Assembly: GCA_938005655.1 (NCBI GenBank) | Contig: CALLNA010000128.1 | Coordinates: 1-9,450 of the forward strand | DNA length: 9,450 nt | Direction of reading: 5' to 3' | From: an uncultured Novosphingobium sp. | GTDB taxonomy: Bacteria > Pseudomonadota > Alphaproteobacteria > Sphingomonadales > Sphingomonadaceae | Shown: in pieces, positions 1 through 5,812 of the stretch | Numbering within the stretch: position 1 is the first letter of the stretch | How the letters are laid out: the number at the start of each line of letters is the position of its first letter | Made by a program: the position numbers and the translations under genes | The notes under the pieces: model-generated | Seen by the model: the letters and a program-made list of their open reading frames with translations, nothing else | Databases searched by the model: none | What the model was told of the DNA's origin: nothing

Positions 1-121
1 CGAGCATCCGCGGATTGGCCAGCGTCATGTGCTGCACGCCGATCTCGCGGCAGAACCGGACGAAGGCCGCAGTGCTCTCGCTGAGGAAGCCGACCTGGTG
101 GAGGCAGACCTTGGGATGCAT
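1..121 (-). CDS. TIM-barrel sugar phosphate isomerase/epimerase-like protein (N-terminal fragment)
   Basis: Partial gene: only the first 40 codons are visible, and it continues past the left edge. The ATG is at 121-119 (minus strand). The peptide begins MHPKVCLHQVGFLSES and continues with a helix and an EIGVQHMTL strand. This is the beta1/alpha1/beta2 opening expected of xylose-isomerase-like TIM-barrel proteins (sugar phosphate isomerase/epimerase, AP endonuclease 2 family). The start lies 2 nt after the sulfotransferase stop, and GGAG/GAAG purine stretches at the end of that gene can serve as its ribosome site. It is therefore probably the third gene of the minus-strand operon. The metal ligands of the family lie outside the window, so the activity cannot be tested here. 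The family call is tentative because it rests on 40 residues. Confidence 0.55.
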   Translation of the reverse strand, partial: MHPKVCLHQVGFLSESTAAFVRFCREIGVQHMTLANPRML

Positions 122-123
122 CG

Positions 124-1281
124 TCACCGCTTCTCCATCTCCACCCCGAACCGCTCGCGGAACGGCCGGAACTCCTGGTTGAGCGCGTCGAGGTCGTAGC
201 CCGCGTCGACGAGCACCTGGCTGGAATAGGCGAACTTGCCGTGGCGGTCGCCCTTGTTCTCGGCGAGGTAGCGGCGCATCGCCGCCTCGGCTCCGGGGCC
301 GAGGTCGCGGCCGGCGAAACGGTAGTAGCCGCGGATCGTCCCCACCGGGTCCGCGACGAAGTCCCGGTAGCGCACATGGTGGATGCGCGGGTCGCCGACC
401 AGCGGGTTCGCCATGGTGTTGGCGATCGAGGCGCGGACCCGCTCGACGTGCATCCGTGCCTCCTTCACCAGGTCGATCTTGCCGACGATGCCCTCCATGA
501 TGTCGGACATCATCATCGTGCTCGACGCGGCGACCTGCACCGGGTCGCGGTGCAGCCAGACCAGCGTGGCGTCGGGATAGGTTTCGAAGAACTCCTTGAG
601 GCGGAAGCCGTGGAATCCCTTGCACACCCAGTATTTCCTGGGCCGCCGGTATTGCAGGGCCTGGAGCATCATCTTGTGCAGGCGGTTCTGCGCCGCGCTG
701 TCGGTCGGCAGGCCGAGCGAGAGGTTCTGCATCGGCACCCGCCACCAGGCGGTGGGGGTCATCACCCGGAAGTCGAAGGCCCAGGTCCGCTCGTCCTCGG
801 GCAGGCCGTTGCCGAGCATGTCGTTGTAGGGGTGGCAGTGCAGCCATTTCCACATCTTGGCGTTGATCTCGCGCCATTCGGCGTCGGCCTGGGCCATGCG
901 GGGATCGACGCCCGCGACCGTGCCGGGCGGCGGCGAGGGGTGCATGACCTCCCAGAAGCGCAGGGCGCGGGCGTCGGGATCGACGCTCATCAGCGCGTGC
1001 ATCAGCGTGGTGCCGGAGCGCGGCTCGCCCGTGGCGAACATCGGGCGCTCGATTGCCTCGTCGGCCAGCGGGTAGCGCTTGCGGTCCTCGAAGAACTTCA
1101 GGCGGTCGGTCAGCAACCAGTGGATGTTCTCGGCCGCCGCCTGCCGCCCGGCATCGTCCATCGGGATCGAATTGATGTGCGCCACGGCGAGGGCGAAGCG
1201 CTCCTCGAAGCTGTCGTCTCCCCAGTCGGAGAGGCCCGTGGCGGCCCAGGCGCGGGCCAGCAGCGCGGCGGGGTCCAGCAT
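124..1281 (-). CDS. Sulfotransferase family protein (PAPS-type)
   Basis: A 385-residue cytosolic protein without signal peptide or membrane segments. Seen: a P-loop-like 5'-phosphosulfate-binding motif GEPRSGTT at residues 85-92, preceded by the beta strand RPMFAT; a 3'-phosphate-binding segment LVWLHRDPVQVAASS at about 240-254, with R245 and S253 placed as in PAPS sulfotransferases; and a late VRYRDFVADP segment at about 303-312. These are hallmarks of the Sulfotransferase_3 family, which moves a sulfuryl group from PAPS to a hydroxyl or amine acceptor. The acceptor is unknown. The ATG at 1281-1279 overlaps the stop of the LLM oxidoreductase by one base (TGATG), so the two are translationally coupled. 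The ATG opens with MLDPAALLARA, a sensible N-terminal helix. Many bacterial members of this family have no proven substrate, so sulfonation of a pathway intermediate is an inference. Confidence 0.85.
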   Translation of the reverse strand: MLDPAALLARAWAATGLSDWGDDSFEERFALAVAHINSIPMDDAGRQAAAENIHWLLTDRLKFFEDRKRYPLADEAIERPMFATGEPRSGTTLMHALMSVDPDARALRFWEVMHPSPPPGTVAGVDPRMAQADAEWREINAKMWKWLHCHPYNDMLGNGLPEDERTWAFDFRVMTPTAWWRVPMQNLSLGLPTDSAAQNRLHKMMLQALQYRRPRKYWVCKGFHGFRLKEFFETYPDATLVWLHRDPVQVAASSTMMMSDIMEGIVGKIDLVKEARMHVERVRASIANTMANPLVGDPRIHHVRYRDFVADPVGTIRGYYRFAGRDLGPGAEAAMRRYLAENKGDRHGKFAYSSQVLVDAGYDLDALNQEFRPFRERFGVEMEKR

Positions 1282-2399
1282 CAGCCCGCCACCAGCTTCT
1301 GGATCTCGTCCTCGGTCTCGCGGACCTTGGCCGCCGAACCGGCGCTGAACTTCGCCCCGCCCATCGCGCCGTATTCCATCAGCTTGTAGACCTGCATCCC
1401 GGCATCGGCGAAGCCCTTGATCCTGGCGGCGACCTCCTTCGGCGTGCCGACCGGGAAGATGTCGCGGATCATGCGCGTGTCCAGAATCTCGCAGAACTCG
1501 ATCATCTTCTCGCGGGTTAGCACGTGGGGGTCGAAGTCCATGATCCCGTGCCAGTCCGCGCCCATCGGGTGGGCATAGCCGAACTGCTCGACGTCCCTGG
1601 CGTTGAGCATCAGGATGATCGACTTGACCATCGGCGCGCGCAGCATCTCCTCGATCTCGCCCTCGTCGCCGATCAGGCAGATCTGGGTGAGGGCGGGGGT
1701 GAACCCGCTCATGTCGCGCCCGGCCGCCTCGCCCGCGTCGAGGATGACCTTGAGCTTGGCCGCATAGTCCTCCGGCGTGTAGGAGCCCGCCGGCCACCAG
1801 CCGTCCGCCTCGCGCCCGGTGATGCCGAGCATCCGGGGGCCGGCCGCGCCGGTCCAGATCTCGGGGGCCTTGCCCTCGTACAGCTCGGTATCCAGCCGCG
1901 CGTGCTCGAGCTTGTAGAACTCGCCCGCGAAGTCGACCGGGCCGTCCGAGTGCCACAGCAGCTTGATGACCCGGATCGCCTCCTCGAAGCGGCTGACCGG
2001 CTTCCGGAAGTCGAAGCCGTAGGGCACCGTGTTCTCCAGCTCGCCCGAGCCGAGGCCGAGGATGAAGCGGCCCTTGGACAGGTGGCTGATGGTCAGCGCG
2101 CTCTGGGCGAGCAGCGAGGGGTGGCGGCGCACCGTGTCGATCACCGTGGTCGCGATCGGCACGTTGCGGGTGAGCACGGCGGTCGCCGCGGCCACGGCCA
2201 TGCCGTCGAGGTGCCGGTGCGGGCTGGGCGAGGCGATCGCGAGGTCGGTGAACTCCGGCGTCCAGATCGAATCCGGCCAGAAGCTCACCATATGGTCGGG
2301 CAGCCAGATCGAATGGTAGCGCCCCGAATCGTACTGCGCCGCCATGTCGATGCCGAGCGGCAGGGTGGTGCGCAGGAAGGCGGCGGGCTGGACGGTCAT
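1281..2399 (-). CDS. LLM class flavin/F420-dependent oxidoreductase
   Basis: A 372-residue luciferase-like TIM-barrel oxidoreductase. Seen: an early WLPDHMV motif (residues 32-38); the family segment LSKGRFILGLGSGE (107-120) followed by ENTVPYGFDF; RFEEAIRVIKLLW (137-149); and GPRMLGITGREADGWWP (187-203). This pattern and length fit the F420-dependent branch (methylene-H4MPT reductase and phthiodiolone ketoreductase relatives) better than the two-component FMNH2 monooxygenases, but the cofactor is not proven. The likely role is hydride transfer to, or oxygenation of, an organic substrate in the cytosol. The ATG at 2399-2397 has a purine-rich ribosome site (GGGAGAGAGG) six bases upstream. It is the first gene of the minus-strand operon, overlaps the sulfotransferase start, and is divergent from the LuxR-type regulator, which probably controls it. 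Confidence 0.88.
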   Translation of the reverse strand: MTVQPAAFLRTTLPLGIDMAAQYDSGRYHSIWLPDHMVSFWPDSIWTPEFTDLAIASPSPHRHLDGMAVAAATAVLTRNVPIATTVIDTVRRHPSLLAQSALTISHLSKGRFILGLGSGELENTVPYGFDFRKPVSRFEEAIRVIKLLWHSDGPVDFAGEFYKLEHARLDTELYEGKAPEIWTGAAGPRMLGITGREADGWWPAGSYTPEDYAAKLKVILDAGEAAGRDMSGFTPALTQICLIGDEGEIEEMLRAPMVKSIILMLNARDVEQFGYAHPMGADWHGIMDFDPHVLTREKMIEFCEILDTRMIRDIFPVGTPKEVAARIKGFADAGMQVYKLMEYGAMGGAKFSAGSAAKVRETEDEIQKLVAG

Positions 2400-2480
2400 G
2401 CGGGGCCTCTCTCCCGATTGTTATCGCCCCCGTTGTGGCATATCGGCGGGAGGGGTGATGTTCCCATTTGGGGATATCGG
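2400..2480. promoter_or_regulatory. Divergent control region between LLM operon and LuxR-type gene
   Basis: A short region that must hold the signals for both directions. Seen: a direct repeat ATATCGG at 2440-2446 and 2474-2480, each followed by a G-rich run (CGGGAGGGG and AGGG), 34 nt apart; and an imperfect dyad TTCCCA-TT-TGGGGA at 2461-2474. A TTGTTA at 2418-2423 and CATATC at 2439-2444 resemble -35 and -10 boxes, but with a short 15-nt spacer. Which element binds a regulator is inference. The part from 2433 onward may also be the 5' end of the regulator's coding sequence. Confidence 0.35.
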
Positions 2481-3569
2481 AGGGCCGTCGAAGACCTGAT
2501 CCTGCCGCTGCTCGAAGGCCTGGGCGAGGAGCCGCCTTGGCGCACCTTCGTCGCCCGGCTGCGCGAGCGGATGGGGGCCGACTACGCCTCGATCGTCTTC
2601 CGCCCGATCCCGGTCGGCCAGCCGCAGAGCCGGGTGGTCCACCTGTTCTCGGGGGCGGACTGGCCGCCGCTGATCGCCCAGGCCTATCGCGACGGCGGCT
2701 ATCAGGACGATCCGCTGCCCTATTTCGAGCTGGCCGAGGGGCGGCCCTACCGCCTTGGCGAGCTGCTGACCGCGGGCGATCCGCGGCACGAGGACTATCG
2801 CCGCCGGATGCTGGAGCCGAGCGGAATGAACGTGCTGCGCATCCTCCGCGTCGAGGAGCGCGGCGGGATCAGCGCCTGGCTCACCGTCTCGCGCCAGGCC
2901 GGCGAGTTCCCGCCCGAGGCCGACGCCTTGCTCAAGGCCCTGGTCCCTTACCTGCGCGCCGGGATCGCCGCGCAGGTCGCGCTGGAGCGGGAGCGGACCG
3001 GGGCCATGGTCGCCAACGAGGCGATCCGGCGGATGAACTTCGGGTGGATCACGCTCGATGCCGCCGGGAAGGTGCTCGACGCCGACAGCCACGGCGCGCG
3101 CCTGCTCGCCGCCGCGACGATCCTGCTGTGCGGGCGCGGCGGGCGGCTGGCCGCGCGCGACGCCCAGGCCAACCGCGAGATCGCCGAGGCGATTCGCGAT
3201 CTCGCCAGCCGCCCCCGGGCGATCGTGCTCAGCCGCGAGCCCTGGCTCGACATGCTGCTGGTCCCGGCGACCCCGCGCGCGGCCGCGGCGGGACCGGCCC
3301 CGGCGCTGGTCGCCTACGTCCATTCCGATAGCTGGTCCTCGGCCGACCGCTGCGAGCAGCTCGCCCAGCTGTTCGACCTGATCCCCAGCGAGGCGCGGCT
3401 CGCCCTCGCCCTGTCGCGCGGCATGTCGATCGCCGAGGCGGCGGGCGAGCTGGGCCTGACGGTCGAATCCGCGCGGACCTATTCGAAGCGGATCTACGCC
3501 AAGACCGCCGCGCGCGGGCAGGCGGACCTGGTGCGGTTCATCCACCGCTCGGTCCTGGCCATCGCCTGA
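2433..3569 (+). CDS. LuxR-family HTH transcriptional regulator
   Basis: About 378 residues if started at TTG 2433. The C-terminal 63 residues carry a LuxR-type helix-turn-helix: LIPSEARLALALSRGMSIAE, then AAGELGLTVESARTYSKRIY and AKTAARGQADLVRFI (about 316-370), with the conserved Glu of the 'LTPxE' start retained. The N-terminal two thirds is a GAF/PAS-like sensor region (MGADYASIVF onward; a second segment near PWLDMLLVPATP) of the kind common in sphingomonad regulators. I see no response-regulator receiver motif and no clear acyl-homoserine-lactone binding pattern, so the ligand is unknown. The start is uncertain. TTG 2433 has no ribosome site. A GGAGGG at 2479-2484 would suit CTG 2496. 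The first in-frame ATG, at 2571, would remove the first helix. It lies between the LLM operon and the SDR genes and is their obvious candidate regulator. Confidence 0.85.
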   Translation: MWHIGGRGDVPIWGYRRAVEDLILPLLEGLGEEPPWRTFVARLRERMGADYASIVFRPIPVGQPQSRVVHLFSGADWPPLIAQAYRDGGYQDDPLPYFELAEGRPYRLGELLTAGDPRHEDYRRRMLEPSGMNVLRILRVEERGGISAWLTVSRQAGEFPPEADALLKALVPYLRAGIAAQVALERERTGAMVANEAIRRMNFGWITLDAAGKVLDADSHGARLLAAATILLCGRGGRLAARDAQANREIAEAIRDLASRPRAIVLSREPWLDMLLVPATPRAAAAGPAPALVAYVHSDSWSSADRCEQLAQLFDLIPSEARLALALSRGMSIAEAAGELGLTVESARTYSKRIYAKTAARGQADLVRFIHRSVLAIA

Positions 3570-3699
3570 GCCGCGGCGGAGCAAGATTCGTGCGCTGCCG
3601 CGCGGCGGCCGGGAAATATTTGAACAGGTGTTCAGCAAGGCATTGACTCGGCGCTGGCGATGGACAAGCAGACGGTCGTTCCATGGGAGAGAGACACCG
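3570..3699. other. 130-nt intergenic region upstream of the first SDR
   Basis: The region separates the LuxR-type gene from the SDR operon. Just after the regulator's stop, CGCGGC (3572-3577) can pair with GCCGCG (3597-3602), but no T-run follows, so this is at best a weak hairpin. An AT-rich island AAATATTT (3614-3621, itself a perfect palindrome) stands out against the GC-rich surroundings and runs into the TGAACA palindrome. A good ribosome site GGGAGAGAGA at 3685-3694 precedes the SDR ATG. A promoter is expected here, but no convincing -35/-10 pair was found. Confidence 0.5.
3621..3634. promoter_or_regulatory. Perfect 14-bp palindrome, candidate operator (TGAACA-GG-TGTTCA)
   Basis: A perfect inverted repeat with six-base arms and a two-base centre, 66 nt upstream of the first SDR's ATG and inside the only AT-rich island of the intergenic region. 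Its size and symmetry are typical of a dimeric HTH repressor site, for example of the TetR type. No TetR gene is present in the window, so the binding protein is unknown. It could also be bound by the adjacent LuxR-type protein. I saw no second copy in the window. Confidence 0.5.
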
Positions 3700-4452
3700 A
3701 TGACCCAATCGCTTGCAGGCAAAGTCGCGCTCGTCACCGGCGCTTCGTCCGGGATCGGGGAGGCGACCGCGATCGCGCTCGCCCAGGCCGGGGCCGCCGT
3801 CGCCGTCGCCGCGCGCCGCGCCGACCGCCTGGCCGGGCTGGTCGCGAAGATCGAGGCCGCCGGCGGCAAGGCCGTGGCGCTCGCCGGCGACATGGCGGTG
3901 GAGGAACAGGCGATCCAGGCGGTCGAGGACACCGTCGCCAGGCTCGGCCGGATCGACATCCTGATCAACTCGGCCGGGATCATGCAGGCCGGCGGGATCG
4001 AGGGCGCGGACCTCGCCGAATACCGCCGGGTGATAGACATCAATCTGATGGGTACGGTCTATACCAGCCAGGCGGCGATCCCGCACATGCTGAAGCAGGG
4101 CGTCGGCGACATCGTCACCATCTCCTCGCTCGCGGGCAAGAAGGGCGGGCCGCAGACCAACGCCTATTCGGCCTCCAAGCACGCGGTGAACTCGATGACC
4201 GACGCGATGCGGCAGGAGCTGGGCAACCGCAACATCCGCGTCTCGATCCTGATGCCCGGCGCGACCGAGACCGAGGTGGCCCAGGGCATCTCCGATCCCA
4301 ACTGGCGCCAGGCGATCGCCGCCCACGTCAGCAAGGAGGGGGCCGTGCAGCCGAGCGAGATCGCCGACACGCTGGTCTTCATGCTGTCGATGCCGCGCCA
4401 CGTGAACATTTCCGAGATCTCGGTCCGCCCGACGATCGACACCACGGCTTAG
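3700..4452 (+). CDS. Classical SDR oxidoreductase, NADP(H)-type
   Basis: A 250-residue short-chain dehydrogenase/reductase, normal for the family. Seen: nucleotide-binding TGASSGIG (13-20), NSAG (90-93), active-site N115, S143 and Y156-x-x-x-K160, and PG (186-187). After the second strand there is AARR (R39, R40) and no acidic residue, which points to NADP(H). The C-terminus NISEISVRPTIDTTA resembles the YdfG-like group of 3-hydroxy acid/serine dehydrogenases. It probably interconverts a secondary alcohol and a ketone in the cytosol; the substrate is unknown. The ATG at 3700 was chosen over upstream in-frame codons because the SDR fold begins at once and GGGAGAGAGA lies 5 nt upstream. It is the first gene of a plus-strand run with a second SDR and a MEKHLA gene. 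Confidence 0.92.
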   Translation: MTQSLAGKVALVTGASSGIGEATAIALAQAGAAVAVAARRADRLAGLVAKIEAAGGKAVALAGDMAVEEQAIQAVEDTVARLGRIDILINSAGIMQAGGIEGADLAEYRRVIDINLMGTVYTSQAAIPHMLKQGVGDIVTISSLAGKKGGPQTNAYSASKHAVNSMTDAMRQELGNRNIRVSILMPGATETEVAQGISDPNWRQAIAAHVSKEGAVQPSEIADTLVFMLSMPRHVNISEISVRPTIDTTA

Positions 4453-4454
4453 GA

Positions 4455-4489
4455 GTGCCGATTCAGCGCGGCTGAATCAGGGCCGGCAC
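4455..4489 (+). terminator. Bulged stem-loop right after the first SDR (possible terminator or processing hairpin)
   Basis: Outer stem GTGCC (4455-4459) pairs with GGCAC (4485-4489). Inner stem GATTCAGC (4460-4467) pairs perfectly with GCTGAATC (4471-4478) around the three-base loop GCG, leaving a six-base bulge on the 3' side. That gives 13 pairs starting two bases after the stop codon. No run of T follows, so a classical intrinsic terminator is not supported. It may weaken read-through, protect the upstream mRNA end, or (as DNA) be an operator. A second small dyad TCCAC-GTTA-GTGGA (4494-4507) lies between it and the ribosome site AAGGGAG (4517-4523) of the next gene. Confidence 0.45.
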
Positions 4490-4531
4490 CACCTCCACGT
4501 TAGTGGATCAAATTCTAAGGGAGACAGAACA

Positions 4532-5344
4532 ATGGCTGGAAGGCTGCAAGACAAGGTTTGCGTAATCACGGGCGCCGGCTCGGGCATGGGCAAGGCGATG
4601 GCCGAGATCTTCACCCGCGAGGGCGCGAAGCTCGTCCTCGCCGACATCAGCGGCAACCAGGACGCCGTGGCCAAGCAGGTCGGCAACGGGGCGATCGGGG
4701 TCCACTGCGACGTCTCCAACGAGGACGACATCCAGGCGATGATCGCCGCGGCCGAGAAGGAGTTCGGCCGGCTCGACGTGCTCTGCAACAACGCCGGCTT
4801 CGGCGGCGGCATGGGCCCGCTGCACCAGCAGTCGGCCGAGCTGTGGGACAAGGTCCACGCCACCAACATCCGCGGCGCGTTCCTCGGTATGAAGTACGGG
4901 ATCATCTCGATGCTCAAGACCGGCGGCGGGGCGATCGTGAACACCACCTCGGCCTCGGGCGTGGTCGGGTGGAAACACCACTCGGTCTATGGCGCGGCCA
5001 AGGCCGGGGTGAACCAGCTCACCAAGACCGCCGCGCTCGACTATTCGGACAAGAACATCCGCATCAACGCGGTCGCGCCGGGCACGATGTGGACCGGCCT
5101 GGTCGAGGCGTCCAAGACCCACGCCGCGCCGCCGGCCGACTTCCCGGTCCTCGCCGGCATCCCGCTGGGCCGCTGGGGCCGGGCCGAGGACATCGCCAAT
5201 GCCGCGCTGTTCCTGGCGAGCGACGAGGCGCAATACATCACCGGGGTGATCCTGCCGGTCGACGGCGGCTACACCATCGGCTTCTCCGGCATGGGCGCCG
5301 AGCGGCCGGGCCTCGCCAGCGTCGAGCCCAAGGACTACGTTTGA
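4532..5344 (+). CDS. Classical SDR oxidoreductase, NAD(H)-type
   Basis: A 270-residue classical SDR. Seen: TGAGSGMG (13-20); D38 at the end of the second strand, which favours NAD(H); D60-V61 for adenine binding; NNAG (86-89); N112; S140; Y153-x-x-x-K157; PG (183-184); and a C-terminal LPVDGGYTIG. It resembles the glucose-1-dehydrogenase/cyclopentanol-dehydrogenase-like group used to oxidise cyclic or secondary alcohols. The true substrate is unknown. A tail of about 20 residues after the usual end (FSGMG to EPKDYV) is an extension seen in some catabolic SDRs. The ATG at 4532 has an AAGGGAG ribosome site eight bases upstream. Its stop overlaps the start of the MEKHLA gene. Confidence 0.92.
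   Translation: MAGRLQDKVCVITGAGSGMGKAMAEIFTREGAKLVLADISGNQDAVAKQVGNGAIGVHCDVSNEDDIQAMIAAAEKEFGRLDVLCNNAGFGGGMGPLHQQSAELWDKVHATNIRGAFLGMKYGIISMLKTGGGAIVNTTSASGVVGWKHHSVYGAAKAGVNQLTKTAALDYSDKNIRINAVAPGTMWTGLVEASKTHAAPPADFPVLAGIPLGRWGRAEDIANAALFLASDEAQYITGVILPVDGGYTIGFSGMGAERPGLASVEPKDYV
5330..5334 (+). promoter_or_regulatory. Ribosome binding site AAGGA fixing a TTG start at 5341
   Basis: AAGGA lies six bases before TTG 5341, inside the last codons of the second SDR. Its spacing is ideal. It supports a TTG start for the MEKHLA gene and translational coupling with the SDR. Confidence 0.6.
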
Positions 5345-5811
5345 GCGATCCCGCCCCGGCGCCGCCCGTCGCGGCGCCGGAGTCCTTTCGCGACGACCCG
5401 CGCGTCGGCCTGATCGCGGAGAGCTTCGTGCGGCTGCTCGGCCGCCCGCTGGTCGCGGCGGGCGATATGCCCGTGGCGGACCGGCTGTGGGCCGCGCCGC
5501 TGGCCATCGTCGCCCACGGGACCGAGGCCGACCCGCTGTTCTTCTTCGGCAACCGCGCGGCGCTGCTGCGGTTCGAGACCGGGCTGGAGCGCTTCGTCGG
5601 GATGCCCTCGCGCCTCTCGGCCGAGGCGCCGCTGCGCGAGGAGCGCCAGGCCCTGCTCGAACGGGTGACGCGCCACGGCTTCATCGACGACTATGCCGGC
5701 ATTCGCATTTCCGCGCGGGGCACCCGCTTCCCGATCCGCGACGCGGTGGTCTGGAACCTGCTCGACACCGAGGGGCGGCGGCACGGCCAGGCCGCGGCCT
5801 TCGCGGTGTGA
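5341..5811 (+). CDS. MEKHLA domain-containing protein
   Basis: 156 residues from a TTG start that overlaps the preceding SDR stop (TTGA, four bases). Seen: RLLGRPLV (31-38), WAAPLAIVAHGTEADPLFFF (50-69) then GNRAALLRFE, the MPSRLSAE segment (88-95), HGFIDDYAGIRIS (112-124), and VVWNLLDTEGRRHGQAA (136-152). These are characteristic of the MEKHLA domain, a PAS-like fold. In plants it is found at the end of HD-ZIP III proteins; in bacteria it stands alone. No enzyme residues or DNA-binding motif are visible. A role as a small ligand- or redox-sensing protein is inference from the PAS likeness. Coupling to the SDR suggests it serves the same pathway. The N-terminus (about 1-15) is Ala/Pro-rich and probably disordered. 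Confidence 0.85.
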   Translation: MSDPAPAPPVAAPESFRDDPRVGLIAESFVRLLGRPLVAAGDMPVADRLWAAPLAIVAHGTEADPLFFFGNRAALLRFETGLERFVGMPSRLSAEAPLREERQALLERVTRHGFIDDYAGIRISARGTRFPIRDAVVWNLLDTEGRRHGQAAAFAV

Positions 5812-5812
5812 A

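Noticed and set aside
241..1389. 382-codon plus-strand frame opposite the sulfotransferase
   Set aside because: It is antisense to a gene with intact PAPS-binding motifs and has shadow-like composition.
1524..2432. Plus-strand extension of the LuxR-type frame upstream for about 300 codons
   Set aside because: It lies opposite the LLM oxidoreductase, which has clear family motifs. The extension is repetitive Arg/Val/Gly/Asp sequence and simply reflects absence of stops in GC-rich DNA.
3572..3602. CGCGGC/GCCGCG hairpin after the LuxR-type gene as a terminator
   Set aside because: There are only six sure pairs, a long loop and no T-run. Such GC matches are expected by chance here.
3643..3671. 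TTGACT at 3643-3648 as a -35 box for the first SDR
   Set aside because: The base run 17 positions downstream (AAGCAG) does not resemble a -10, so no promoter is claimed.
3628..3699. 24-residue N-terminal extension of the first SDR from an upstream GTG
   Set aside because: The extension would begin inside the TGAACA palindrome and lacks a ribosome site, and the SDR fold with good GGGAGAGAGA spacing starts at ATG 3700.
2421..4043. 540-codon minus-strand frame spanning the regulator and first SDR
   Set aside because: It is a shadow of two well-supported plus-strand genes, crosses their intergenic region, and shows no recognisable domain.
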